Source of the DNA: Apoderus coryli
Lineage: Eukaryota > Arthropoda > Insecta > Coleoptera > Attelabidae
Assembly: GCA_911728435.2 (NCBI GenBank)
Contig: OU452201.1
Span: forward strand, 16,678,001-16,742,000
Reading direction: 5' to 3'
Length of the DNA stretch: 64,000 nucleotides
Position numbers and translations under genes: made by a program. Below the pieces are notes generated by a model. That model was not told where the DNA came from. It saw nothing but the letters and a program-made list of their open reading frames with translations, and searched no databases. This document shows, piece by piece, positions 1 through 10,589 of the stretch (position 1 is its first letter; the number at the start of each line of letters is the position of its first letter).

Positions 1-585
1 ATTGTGAAAGAGCCGGATAATGTTGGTTTGTAAAAAGTTATCTAACTTTCTTATGGGTAGTCCGATTTTAATAAAATTGGGCTCAGCATAAAGATAATAT
101 AATAATATAATTATATATATATTGGCATTTTTATTTATTTTTTATATATAGCCGCTAGATGGAGCTATATAACAATGTTTTTGATTTTGTAAATTTTCTT
201 AGAAAAACCAAATGGAATGGTACTATTAGTATTCACTAGATGGAAAGAGCATATAAAAATAAAGAAAACAGTGAAAGCCGGAAGTCTCTATCTAGCTTTT
301 TCCTGTCCATGTAAATTCTTTCTTTGGAGGTACACTTGATAAGCCGCGAAGCAAAAAGGGTACCATATAGGTTTAAAAGAAAAACGCTAATAAAATGTGC
401 AAAATATAAAACACGTCCTTTAATTAGCAGAACTTCTCCAATCACGGAGTTTCCATGTTCATCGTAACGGTAACACACCGATTTTCGATTCCTCATACTG
501 AATCATATCCATATTCTGTTTACAAATTATTTTTCTTACAAATACTCTTATTACTTACTTACTTTTTTTTATTGATTATGCATAT

Positions 586-587
<2 letters not shown>
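1..587. other. AT-rich intergenic DNA, no gene seen
   Basis: This stretch is A/T-rich with short TA-rich runs. The open frames on either strand are short and show no family motif. It is the flank into which the minus-strand LINE was inserted, since the element's poly(A) end abuts position 588. I could not identify a matching target-site duplication on the other side of the LINE. Confidence 0.6.

Positions 588-633
<46 letters not shown>
588..633 (-). repeat. Poly(A) tail of the I-type LINE (poly-T on plus strand)
   Basis: An uninterrupted run of 46 T on the plus strand lies just downstream, in minus-strand sense, of the ORF2 stop at 643-645. Only about nine bases separate the stop codon from the tail, so the 3' UTR is almost absent. 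A long pure homopolymer is unstable over time, which supports recent insertion. Confidence 0.9.
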
Positions 634-642
634 CCCAACTGT

Positions 643-3600
643 TTATATTTTGGTTTTACTATTTATGAAAAACTTATAGATATGTACATATAATTCCTTA
701 CAAGCTAACATCTGTGCTAGATTAGTGGGTAATGACATACCAACTTCCACAATTCTATTGTATAATTCCTCAATATGAGGTCTTTTATAAGTACATTGAA
801 ACATTATATGTTCAAGATTACCCGTCTCTCCACATTCACAATTTTCTGTTTGATTTAATCCTATTTTGTGTTTATATACTGGATATAAGGCATGGTTACT
901 TCGAAGCCGACATATGGTTCTTATTAAATTCCTATTCATTTGATGTTTATGGAACCATGGTTTGGTAAGTACAAACGGATCCAGGATTTTAAATTTCAGA
1001 CCTTTATTAGATTGTGTATATAGCTGTTGCCAGCACACTTTCAGTTTATTTTTTGGTAAAGCTAAGATGTCTGTTGTAGGTACTTTAAAGTTTATAATAA
1101 TCTGCCCCGTATCTATAGCTTCTTTGGCCAACTTGTCGGCTTCTTCGTTACCTCTAATACCAGCATGGGCCTTGATCCAAGAGATTTCTAATATTTTATT
1201 CTTATTAATAAGATTGGAATACAATTCTAGAATATCTAGTAGAATATAGTTTGTAGTATTTTTTTGTGATACTGTAGCAATAGCTTCCACAGCTGAACGG
1301 CTATCTGAGAATATAACAAATCTATTGTTATTGTTAAATAAGATACAATATTTGATGGCTTCTCTTATTGCTGTAAGTTCTGCCGTGAAAATTGATGTAT
1401 TGTTTGGGAGTTTGAATTTCTTTCCCAGATTTCTATTTTGATGGTATACTGCACAGCCGGTTTTTCCATCCATTTTCGATCCATCTGTATATAGATACTC
1501 ATAATTCTCCCACGAGTTGTTTATATGATTCTTAAAGTTATGGTCAACATCATAGTATATGGAATTCGAATTGATTGAAATTCTTGGGATATTTTCGAAA
1601 ATGTCATATTCTCTCTGGAAAATCGGTATTGTGTCATTTTGGTATATGTTCTTTGTGTATTTAGTCAGCCAACTGTAGCTCTCTGATAGCAGCGGAGTTT
1701 TTTTGTGATTCCAGTATTTATGTGTGAATGTCTGCATAGTTAGGTTATGTATTTGAGAGTACACTTCGCTTTTTTTTGCATGGAGTTTTATTAATAATTT
1801 GTCGCTCAACATTTGTCTACGTAATTGAAGCGGGGGTTCGCAGCATTCTATCTCCATAACATTGACTGGCGTGCTTTGTAGATATCCTATAGCCAAACGA
1901 AGACATTTGTTTTTGACTCGTTCTATTTTGTCCAAGTGAATATTACTAGCTGAACCATAGAATATGCTTCCATAATCGAGTTTGGACCGTATCAACGATC
2001 TGAAGAAAAGCAATATGATTTTTGGATCAGATCCCCATCGATGATGGCTGAAGGCACGTATCAAGTTGATTCCATTTTCGGCCATACCGCATGCATTGTG
2101 AATGTGATCTTTCCAGAGTAATTTTTGATCTAATGTGAGACCTAGTGTTTTCACCGAAGATCGATATGGAATTGTAAAATTTCCTAGTTTTATGGAGGGT
2201 GGTGGATTAAATCTTTTCCTGGTAAATGTACAAACAACGGATTTCTCTGGAGAAATATTCAACCCATTTTTTTGACACCACTGTTCCATATTTAACAATG
2301 CACTCGAAAGTTTTCCATTGCAGTATTCAATACATTTTCCTTGTTGAAATATGCAGATATCATCGGCAAACATTTTGATTTTTGTTGAAGTATTTTTCAC
2401 GATTTCAGATATGTCTGATGCATATATGATATAAAGGGTTGGACTCAAGATGCTTCCCTGTGGCAAACCGTTGGATGAGATCCTTGGATTGATTAATTCA
2501 TTCGCTGTACGAATATATAGTCTGCGACCAAAATATAATTTTGTAATATTGTAAATTAATCGAGTCGGTATACCCAACGAATACATTTTATTTTGAAGAA
2601 TTTCTAAATTAACATTATCGTAAGCACTCTGAATATCCAAAAATACAGCTGATGTGGAGAGATAGTCCGTGAATCCTGCCTGTACGTCCGTAACCAATGA
2701 TGCAAGAGCCTCCTGTGTTGAAGATCCTTTCCTAAATCCAAACTGGAATTTAGGTATTAATTGATTTTTTTCTAGCCAAAACTCTAGTCTATTTTTAATT
2801 AACCGTTCATATGTCTTCTGAACACAAGAAGCCAACGCAATAGGTCTGTAGGAGCCGGGCAAATGATTAGGTTTTCCTGGTTTTTTAATTGGTAGTATTA
2901 TGTAATCATACCACTCGAGAGGGAATTCATTTATATTATGAAAAAATTTATTGAAAATTTTTAGCATCAAATGTTTTAAAGATTGAGGTAAGACATGTAG
3001 CATGGGATAGTGAATATTATCTTTTCCCGGTGCTGTGTTGTGATTATGTTTTAATATCCTAATCAATTCGCCAAAGCTAAACGGTTTTGTCAATTCATGT
3101 TGCTCATTTTCATCTGGACTAATTATAGTTTGAATTGGTTTCATTACAGAACATGGAGCCAATTTTGAATGGAAATCCAAGACCCATTGAGCTTCCGAAC
3201 TAATCGGTGTAGAATTATTTTGTTTCCTATTTTTAAATGCATTAAATTTACGCCAGACCTCGGTCATCGGTGTGTTTCCGCTCAAAGATGAACAAAATCC
3301 GTACCAATTTTCGCGTTTTGTTTTTTTTATAATCTTTTTTGCTGTTGCATCGGCATGTTTGTAGTTAATTAAGTTGTCCCTATTTGGGAAATCTTTAAAC
3401 AGTTTAAATAGTCTTTTTCGTTCATTAACTGCGTTTTGGCATTGTGTGTTCCACCAGCACTTACCTCGTTTTTTGTGAAATTGAGAGTATTGTGGAATAG
3501 ACAATTCCGCAGCACGATTAATTATATTAATTAAATTTGAATAAGTAGCGCTATTATCTGCAATGTAGAAACTCTCGCATAGATTAGTAAATCCGGACCA

Positions 3601-4287
3601 GTCAGCGTCCGCCAGTTTCCATTTTTTACTTTGTTCATATACAATAGATTGGGGCCTAAAGTCACATTTGATTAAGATAGGTATGTGATCAGAACCGTAT
3701 GAGTCTTGTAATGTGGACCATTCCAGGTCCTGCGTAATTGATGGACTACAGAGTGTGAGATCAATGACGCTATTATAATTTAGACTCACATAAGTGGGAG
3801 ACCCATCATTCAGAAATACTAAACCATTCACATCTAAAGCGTCTAAAATCGTTCTACCTTGTGTATCTATTTTTGGACCTCCCCAAGCAGTGTTGTGCGC
3901 ATTAAAGTCTCCACCTATTATACATGGCTTAGGTATACTAACAAAAAAATCATTCCATTCCCGCAAGGAAATACGCACATTCGATTTTACATATATTGAT
4001 ACTAGAGACAATTTTATACTACGATTGTTACCACACACATCTATTGAAACACCTATGTACATAAACTTATTGTCATCAAAGTTCTGGGCGGACTGCAATT
4101 CGGAGTATGGAACATCATTTTTCAATAATATAGCAACTCCTCCCCTACCGTCCGCTCTGTCCCTGCGTATTGTATTAAAGCCTGAGAAGTTAATATATTT
4201 ATGGGGTTTAAACCAGGTTTCAGAAAGAAGAGCTACATTGACATTATTCGAGCTTAGTAGATTCTCCAAGTTTTCTTTGTTCGCCAT
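643..4287 (-). CDS. LINE ORF2: endonuclease, reverse transcriptase, RNase H polyprotein
   Basis: The 1214-residue polyprotein would nick target DNA and reverse-transcribe the element RNA. Numbering from the ATG at 4287, the endonuclease shows the ETW glutamate (E23), GGDFNAH (D127) and SDH (199-201). RT spans about 415-720, with FLDIQSAYD (D551), GLPQGSILSP (607-616) and the catalytic FADD (640-643). RNase H shows YTDGS (D935), TAE (E970), FSDSRS (D995) and KAHAG...EEADKLA (H1041, D1051). A C-terminal CxC-x7-H-x4-C motif sits at 1150-1165. The conserved first endonuclease motif QWNCRSA lies just upstream of this ATG in the same open frame, so translation probably begins further upstream. No stop or frameshift is seen. 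Length fits I-group ORF2. Confidence 0.93.
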   Translation of the reverse strand: MANKENLENLLSSNNVNVALLSETWFKPHKYINFSGFNTIRRDRADGRGGVAILLKNDVPYSELQSAQNFDDNKFMYIGVSIDVCGNNRSIKLSLVSIYVKSNVRISLREWNDFFVSIPKPCIIGGDFNAHNTAWGGPKIDTQGRTILDALDVNGLVFLNDGSPTYVSLNYNSVIDLTLCSPSITQDLEWSTLQDSYGSDHIPILIKCDFRPQSIVYEQSKKWKLADADWSGFTNLCESFYIADNSATYSNLINIINRAAELSIPQYSQFHKKRGKCWWNTQCQNAVNERKRLFKLFKDFPNRDNLINYKHADATAKKIIKKTKRENWYGFCSSLSGNTPMTEVWRKFNAFKNRKQNNSTPISSEAQWVLDFHSKLAPCSVMKPIQTIISPDENEQHELTKPFSFGELIRILKHNHNTAPGKDNIHYPMLHVLPQSLKHLMLKIFNKFFHNINEFPLEWYDYIILPIKKPGKPNHLPGSYRPIALASCVQKTYERLIKNRLEFWLEKNQLIPKFQFGFRKGSSTQEALASLVTDVQAGFTDYLSTSAVFLDIQSAYDNVNLEILQNKMYSLGIPTRLIYNITKLYFGRRLYIRTANELINPRISSNGLPQGSILSPTLYIIYASDISEIVKNTSTKIKMFADDICIFQQGKCIEYCNGKLSSALLNMEQWCQKNGLNISPEKSVVCTFTRKRFNPPPSIKLGNFTIPYRSSVKTLGLTLDQKLLWKDHIHNACGMAENGINLIRAFSHHRWGSDPKIILLFFRSLIRSKLDYGSIFYGSASNIHLDKIERVKNKCLRLAIGYLQSTPVNVMEIECCEPPLQLRRQMLSDKLLIKLHAKKSEVYSQIHNLTMQTFTHKYWNHKKTPLLSESYSWLTKYTKNIYQNDTIPIFQREYDIFENIPRISINSNSIYYDVDHNFKNHINNSWENYEYLYTDGSKMDGKTGCAVYHQNRNLGKKFKLPNNTSIFTAELTAIREAIKYCILFNNNNRFVIFSDSRSAVEAIATVSQKNTTNYILLDILELYSNLINKNKILEISWIKAHAGIRGNEEADKLAKEAIDTGQIIINFKVPTTDILALPKNKLKVCWQQLYTQSNKGLKFKILDPFVLTKPWFHKHQMNRNLIRTICRLRSNHALYPVYKHKIGLNQTENCECGETGNLEHIMFQCTYKRPHIEELYNRIVEVGMSLPTNLAQMLACKELYVHIYKFFINSKTKI

Positions 4288-4419
4288 TGCCGATCTACAA
4301 TTCCATTGACATATATTTAGTTTTTCTTCAACTGCGAAGATGAGAGTTAGCTGATTATATAAAATTATCTTATGTAGGTATAAACTTGGAGAATATACTT
4401 TCCTATTAAATAAGGTTTA
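4288..4419 (-). other. ORF1/ORF2 junction: single in-frame UAA
   Basis: ORF1 ends with TAA at 4419-4417 (minus). The same frame then continues open for 43 codons to the first ATG of ORF2. These codons encode the first endonuclease motif QWNCRSA (tryptophan codon at 4305-4303), including the asparagine that APE-type endonucleases need for catalysis. The only ATGs just before it are out of frame and soon meet a stop. ORF1 and ORF2 are therefore joined in frame by one stop codon, which suggests stop readthrough, or reinitiation at a non-AUG codon, rather than start at the annotated ATG. A lost start codon or a sequencing error is the alternative. Confidence 0.8.
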
Positions 4420-5745
4420 TGAATTTATATCTAGTTGATTATTTATTAATTTTAATATATCCGCACGATCCATTTCGTATGTTTGATTTTGTTTCAAATT
4501 TGTTAAAATAATTTGTATTAGATTTAGTATACTTTCTGTAATAGTATTCCGACTGCTTCCTAAGAAGCTTTGTTTGTTTGTTTCACTAGATTGTGGAAGG
4601 GTTACATTATTTCTATATAATGAGTGGTTCTGAATTCCACCGATTGTGGACGGAGTTAGTGAACAGTCCCTAATTATTTGTTTTCGCCGAGTTTCTGTAT
4701 CATCATTTGAAAGGGATTCGCGAGGTCTTTTTGAAATTGACTGATTATAATTATGGCTAGACTGAGACGCAGTATTTAATTGTGAATGTACCCTAGTTGA
4801 GTTTGGCTTTACAAGTTCGAAATTATTTAAGTCTATATTTGAACTATCTGAGACTACTAGAGCGTATGTTTTTTTAGGAATTTTATTTTCTGCTTCTTTA
4901 TATGAACAATTCTGAACTGACATATATTTTTTAATTTCTTTCTGTCTTTTAAATTCTGGACATTCGCTAGTTTTGTTTGTAAAGTGTTTTCCTTTACAAT
5001 TAAAGCATTGTGGATCCATATCTACAGCTTCTGTGCACATGTTTAGCTGGTGATCTTTTTGGCATTTTAAGCAACGCATTTTTCCTTTACAATGTTTAGC
5101 TATATGACCGTATCTAAAGCAGTTGTTGCATAAGGCGACTTTTTGGATGAAAGGTTCTACATTCCTTATGACATGATTTATTACTACGTATTTTGGTAAA
5201 ATTTGGGTTCGAAATGTAATAACTACCGATCTAGCAGCTACTATGTTTGACTTACCTTCTTCGTTTATTGTTTTAAAATGATTCCTTCTTACCGACTCCA
5301 CCTCAAATGTGCAATGGTTGTCTGCCAATTTTATTTTATTTTTCAAGTAATCCTCTGAAAAGTCAACATCTATTCCTCTGATTACACCTTGTCTATGTAA
5401 CATTTGCTTCGGTATATATATATCATAACTAAATTTTTCCAATCGTTGTTTGTTGCGCACTAATAGATTAGCTGAAAATTTGTCTGAAAACGTAATTCTT
5501 ATTTTATTTCGACCTACCGAATCAATTTTTTTAATTTTATTATCAATTTCTGCGAAATATTGGAATAATAACTCGCCCACTTTCATAGCGTTAATTCTTT
5601 TGTCCTTTGCTGTATTTTCTACAAATACGTGGAAAGGACCTAAATCAAAATTTCCATAGAAATATGATATGCGGGAAGCTGTAGTCACTGAATTACTTTC
5701 ATTTTTGTTAATATCGGGGGGTGACCCCCCAGAACTAACACTCAT
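4417..5745 (-). CDS. LINE ORF1: gag-like RNA-binding protein with zinc knuckles
   Basis: This 442-residue protein is the nucleic-acid-binding partner of ORF2 and should coat the element RNA. The ATG at 5745 begins MSVSSGG; the open frame extends ten codons upstream only through a TTG, so I chose the ATG. Cysteine/histidine knuckles occupy roughly residues 206-263: a classical CNNCFRYGHIAKHC, then CLKCQKDHQLNMC and a third cysteine-rich segment starting CFNC. This arrangement is typical of gag-like ORF1 proteins of I and jockey-type elements. The N-terminal 200 residues probably hold an RRM-like fold, but I cannot show this from motifs. The C-terminal third is rich in S, N and Q and looks disordered. 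Confidence 0.9.
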   Translation of the reverse strand: MSVSSGGSPPDINKNESNSVTTASRISYFYGNFDLGPFHVFVENTAKDKRINAMKVGELLFQYFAEIDNKIKKIDSVGRNKIRITFSDKFSANLLVRNKQRLEKFSYDIYIPKQMLHRQGVIRGIDVDFSEDYLKNKIKLADNHCTFEVESVRRNHFKTINEEGKSNIVAARSVVITFRTQILPKYVVINHVIRNVEPFIQKVALCNNCFRYGHIAKHCKGKMRCLKCQKDHQLNMCTEAVDMDPQCFNCKGKHFTNKTSECPEFKRQKEIKKYMSVQNCSYKEAENKIPKKTYALVVSDSSNIDLNNFELVKPNSTRVHSQLNTASQSSHNYNQSISKRPRESLSNDDTETRRKQIIRDCSLTPSTIGGIQNHSLYRNNVTLPQSSETNKQSFLGSSRNTITESILNLIQIILTNLKQNQTYEMDRADILKLINNQLDINS

Positions 5746-6376
5746 ACTTATTAAAAAGTATTTATGTTTTCTCAAATATTAACACTGTTAATATATATAA
5801 ATATCAAGAACGATTTTATACACTTTAAACTGAATAAATTCACTAGGTACTACAAAAAATTTAAGCGTATCGATAGGCACATCCACTACTGTAGGTGACT
5901 GATATACGACTGTGTAGCAGAACTTATTAACGACAATACCGTTGTCTACTGCATAAATATTCATATGAAGAAGAAAAAAAAAAACTGTCGAAAAGTAGAC
6001 ATTCTGTACATACAATGTTTCTGGAGCTTTCTGATCTGTTGTGTTTGTAAACGACAAAACCGAATTTACTGGGGGATCACGAAACAGGATTAGGCCTACC
6101 ATACTTGCATAATATATGGTAGAGTGGAGCATTTAGGACACAAAAGGCTTAATGAAAACGGTCCACAGAATTCTGATACTACGATTTAATTAATTTTTCC
6201 CTGGTTTCCAGTCTCACAGAACAGCAAATATTATGAGGAAGGACATTGATGAAAGATTATGTTCGGATTATTCTGTGTCGGGATTATTGTCTTAGTTCAT
6301 TTTTATGTGTTATTAAGTATTCAACTTTGATTTTTTTTTATATCCAAAAATCACACGCTCTGATCGACTTCATAAC
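5746..6376. other. Probable 5' UTR of the LINE, then unannotated DNA
   Basis: The part next to ORF1 is likely the LINE's 5' UTR on the minus strand. A 114-codon open frame here (6132-5788 minus) shows no recognisable motif and I do not call it a gene. The 5' end could not be fixed because I found no repeat of the target sequence flanking the poly(T) run at 588. Confidence 0.4.
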
Positions 6377-7590
6377 ATAATAATAATAATAATAATAATA
6401 ATTGCTTTATTGCCCAACACTATTACATACCATTAACAGAGCACATTTAAAAAATATGATTATTAGTATAAACACTACCAGACACCACGATACTTAATAA
6501 GAATCATCCAATACTCATAAGAAAAAAGAAATATATCATTCTTAAAAAATATACATTAACAACATCTTAACCTACTAAATCTTACTATAAATGACAAGTA
6601 ATGTTAATGTAGACAATCAAAAACCATGTTTTACATACATCGAGAAAAATAAATTAGTGCTAAGGCTCGAAAATAATCAGTAAGATGACTGACTCAGCAT
6701 TAATGTGACTGACCTTCTAACTAATGTCAGTGATTCGGAATAAATATCACAGCAGTCAGCAACAGAGTTAAAATTATCGCACATTGTGTATATGGGTGAC
6801 CTTTCGTATATGTTACTCCTCGCTCTCACATTATAAAACGGAAAATTATATCTTGAATTTATTCTAGGAATCAAAAAATTTATTTAAGCCAAGAGCTCTG
6901 AACAAGCTATTTTACCATGCAACAGCCGATAAAAAAAACACACGGAACATATCCTTCTACGCAGATCCAAGATGAGAAAATCAAATCGTGTTGTTAATTC
7001 ACTATAAAGTACACCCTGTTCTGAATAAACTCCATCAATTTTAAAGGAAAGGTACTTTAGAAATTTCCTCTGAATTCTCTCAATGCAAACTTTATAGCAA
7101 GTATAATAAGGGTACCATATAAGAGAGCAGTATTCCAGCTTGGAACGGACATATGCGAAATAAACAGACTTTATGGCATTCACATCTGTAAAAGATCTAC
7201 AACTTCTCGTAATAAAACCGTACATCCTCAAAGCATCTCCAACCATAACTGTAATATGTTCCGAAAACGAAAATTCTCTGTCAAACAGAACTCCCAAATC
7301 CTTTATAGATTCAAGAACTAGCAAAACTTCATCACCTATACTGTACTGAAAACTGAGGAAAGATTGCTTCCGCGTGTACGTCACAACTTTACATTTTCCA
7401 GCATTTAAACACAATTTGTTGCTCTGACACCATTCTTTAATTATGTTAATGGAATGCTGAAGCTGCAAGCAATCATCCACAGTCCCTATTTGTGAGAATA
7501 TCTTGAGATCATCAGCAAAACACAACTTCCGGCAAGCCAATTCCCTCCCGAGGTCATCTATGAACAATATGATGTCATCTAGGTATAATG
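6377..7590 (-). mobile_element. 5'-truncated LINE copy with (ATT)n tail
   Basis: On the minus strand this copy begins abruptly inside the RT catalytic region (about 7590), runs through the RT C-terminus to about 6677, then a short 3' UTR ending in a GCAATAAAGCAA-type sequence and an (ATT)n tail (plus-strand ATA repeats at 6377-6402). A 5' truncation with an intact 3' end is the usual mark of dead-on-arrival LINE insertions. Coding similarity to the copies at 26.8-27.8 kb and 56.5-57.6 kb shows the same broad family (jockey/CR1 type). Confidence 0.75.
6677..7585 (-). pseudogene. Truncated LINE reverse transcriptase with one in-frame stop
   Basis: The frame carries the RT catalytic motif CFADDLKIF, the downstream KDLGVLFD and VRSKLEYCSLIW motifs, IERIQRKFLKYL, and a C-terminal region equivalent to the one ending at 57592. 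Residues after the catalytic motif match jockey/CR1-type RT order. A TAA at 6886-6884 interrupts an otherwise continuous frame: the segments on either side (to 6884 and from 6874) lie in the same frame, so the break is a nonsense mutation rather than a frameshift. The N-terminal fingers, palm start and endonuclease are absent through 5' truncation. Not functional. Confidence 0.8.
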
Positions 7591-7689
7591 ATGAATATAA
7601 TTAATTATTTTTTGAAGTAATTCATATTCGAAGAGGAGCGGGTTATAAATCAAAAGACGTCTGCTCCACAAAATACATATTTATACAGT

Positions 7690-8530
7690 GTGTCTACGTA
7701 AGTTGGCGGCATATGGGAAACTTTTTTTATTATTACTTTTACGAAAAAAGTTATTCTTTATAAAAAGTTCTGCATAGTCCAAAACCTAAAACGCAACCAT
7801 CAGATGTCAAATTTTATCAGTCGTATACCAGGTTTGTCAAAAAATGTGATTTTTGATAAGGAGTAAAGTATTTTTGACAATATCGAAAATTGTTATAAAG
7901 AAAAGATGTTTAGAATTAAAAATAACTTTCAAATGTTCAACATTGTTTATTTACATTAAAAACTATTTTTTCCGACATTTTCTTTGCGATAACGTTGAGA
8001 ATTTAAGTTTGCACATTAATGCATAATTAAACTAGGATGGACTAGCATTTTTTAAAACTGATATTTAAAGTAGGCTTTCCGAACTATCAAAATATCGAAA
8101 AAACGTCAACAATCTTATTTTAAAAAGTGGCACGGTATAAACACGTTTTTTAAGCAATCTAACAGGGTTTTTCATAGTTTTTAGAGATTCCTATTGTACA
8201 GTTTTATGGTTTCCAGATGTATTTGTTTATGAAAAGTTAGACATGCCACCAACATTAAGCCTGGACGAGAAAATTGAGATTGTGCTACGAGTATAATGTC
8301 GGAAAAAATAGTTTTTTAATGTAAATAAACAATGTTGAATATTTGAAAGTTATTTTTAATTCTAAACATCTTGTATTTACTCGTATAACAATTTTCGATA
8401 TTGTCAAAAATAAAGGTACTTTACTCCAGAGCAAAAATCACATTCTTTGACAAACCTCGTATACGACTGATTAAATTTGATATCTGATGGTTGCATTTTA
8501 GGTTTTGGACCATGCAGAGGAGAATAATTG
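7690..8530. mobile_element. Foldback element with ~220-bp inverted arms
   Basis: Plus-strand 7771-7980 and 8293-8516 are inverted copies of each other with small indels and scattered mismatches. The central spacer (about 310 bp) contains a short ATG frame near 8243 starting MPPTLSLDEKIEIVLR. That resembles the first residues of the helix-turn-helix region in insect Tc-like (DUF4817-type) transposases, but the frame ends almost at once. I read this as an internally deleted, non-autonomous DNA transposon. The transposase link is weak because so few residues remain. Confidence 0.6.
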
Positions 8531-10514
8531 AGAAGTACTATATTTCCTTTGTTCCCTCAATCAAGAGTTAAACGTGAACGTTGAATGAGGCCATTCAGTT
8601 TCAAAGAGTTGGAGTCCTGTATGAGGAGAGGAAAGAATCCAAGATAGAGCTACGGAAGAATCAGAACATGCACACATTAATACAAAACTTTTGAGAATAA
8701 ATTTTCAATACAAAGGAAATCAAACGACAGAGTAAAACCGCTGCACAATGTACCTACACAGTGAAAGCTTTAGGCTTACTGTTTACAGAAAGAGTTCGCT
8801 ACATACGTAACCTTTTCTTGAAGTCTCACAAAACCAATTGGAATAATGTGACGATATATTTTTAATTGCGGAATAGAAGTACTTTTCCTAATGTTTTTGA
8901 ATACGTATCAAATATTTTAGTAAAAATGTCAAAGACGACAAAAACCCAAAAGGTTCAAATATATTTACTAGTTCAGACAAAGTGGTAGGTATACTTACTA
9001 CCATTTTTAGGGCCATCTTGAATATGTATTAGGCAAAATCGCTATACAATTGATTTTTTTTTTAAATTTGACTAAAAGTCTTTAGTACTGTAATATATCA
9101 AATTTTTAAACTGATTTTCTAGTCTTTGCAATAACCGCAATACTATCGCACCAGTTATCAATAGTGCGTTGTAAAATCGCCAGCAGATTAGTTGATTAGT
9201 ATAGTTGTTGCAGATTTTCTAATCGCTGCTAGTCATATTTGTGAAATCTATACAAATACATGCTTCAATTTCTAGTTGAAAATTAATGATGATGAGAATA
9301 TCAAGTAAGTACAGCAAACAAACTCATATAGATATGTAATAACACTATAATTACGTATAACAGCGTGGAAAGAGGACGAACTCTAAATAATTTCATGGGG
9401 GCGTGATTTTGATAAACGATTCGCATACCAAAACATCATTTAGCCCGTAGACATATTTTATATAATCAAATTTCACGATATAACATTTAGTTTAAATTAG
9501 ATTTCAAGCTTTAATTAGAAAAGTAATAGATTTTCCCGTCAGATGCTTTAATTATAGAATGGAAAAATATAGTAAAATGGAGAGTTCAAAAACAAAAAAG
9601 TAGAAAGTTTTCCCGGTTTCTAAATTACATTTAATTAACTATAAAGTTCAACTTTGCGGTGATAAATTTTGACTTCAAATAATATTTTAATTTTCATTGA
9701 TATTGATTGATGATTTAAAAGATTATAATATGACACCTACGCTTGGAATTTGAATACGCAGGCACATTATAAAAACTCACTTACTCGTATATACCGTTTA
9801 TTTGCTTTTCCCCTTACCGATTTTTAGTAGATTTTAAAAAAAAATCTAACTATTCAGGAGATCGACACAACCGAAATTTTGAAAAATTTTTATGCAGTAC
9901 TTCATTTTATGACCCCTGGATCCTAAAAATGACCTCAGTTCAAAAGTTTATATATCTATATATATATATATATATGGGATATAGAAACTTTGCGTCACGG
10001 TCTAGGCCGCATTTTTTGACCAATCGAAACAAAATTTGGTTAGAAAATCGGCTAGGTCATGGAATCGCGTGAGTTCGTTGGCGATTGAAATCGGAGAGCT
10101 AATTTCAGAATGGCGGCCTGTCAAAGTTTTAAAAAAATCATATTTTTTTCATTGTTAATAGAAAATACCGATGTTACATATCAAATGATAGAGCACTTAA
10201 ATCTCTACAATGTTTATTTGGAGAGTTTTTTCATCGCTGGCATATTTAAGTAAATGTAAGTCAATATAAAGTAACAAAAAATAAAAAAAATATCATCACC
10301 CGCTATACCTGTAATTATTTTGACAAATAAACACCTGTGAAGTAACAATTAGACCGTACTTACGTATGTATTATAGTATAATGGGTATTTCAGTTAAAAT
10401 AACTGTCAATATGACACTTTGTTATATTTGGCGACTGTCAGAATATTCCATTATTTGTTTATTAATAGTGGGTGTCAGTGGTAGACTAAGTATAAATAAA
10501 AAATACATAAATCA
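8531..10514. other. AT-rich DNA without recognisable genes
   Basis: No open frame with family motifs was seen on either strand. A (TA)n dinucleotide run lies near 9955-9976. The rest is A/T-rich, probably decayed repeat sequence. Confidence 0.5.
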
Positions 10515-10589
10515 AAAATCTACTTTTCCGACTGGCTGCCATCGGGATTTTTTTTTAAATTTGGCAGAGTTGTTGTGAGATGTGTTGTG

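Larger units (their letters stand above)
588..5775 (-). mobile_element. Apparently intact I-type non-LTR retrotransposon (LINE)
   Basis: Read on the minus strand, this is a two-ORF LINE: a gag-like ORF1 with zinc knuckles (5745-4417), then an ORF2 with apurinic-type endonuclease, reverse transcriptase, RNase H and a terminal CCHC motif (to 643), then about nine untranslated bases and a poly(A) tail (46 T on the plus strand at 588-633). The RNase H domain together with a CCHC-bearing ORF1 points to the I group (I, Nimb or LOA-like clades) rather than jockey, which normally lacks RNase H. Neither ORF has an internal stop or frameshift, so this copy is young and could be competent. The 5' boundary is unresolved; the 5' UTR may run to about 6.13 kb. 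Confidence 0.9.

Noticed and set aside
455..679. Plus-strand 74-codon open frame over the poly(T) run
   Set aside because: It translates the LINE's poly(A) tail in reverse (a run of F) and has no family motif.
3794..4309. 171-codon plus-strand open frame opposite LINE ORF2
   Set aside because: It is antisense to the endonuclease domain, with no motif of its own.
5788..6132. 114-codon minus-strand open frame upstream of ORF1
   Set aside because: No recognisable motif. It lies in the probable LINE 5' UTR and could be random; no evidence for a third ORF.
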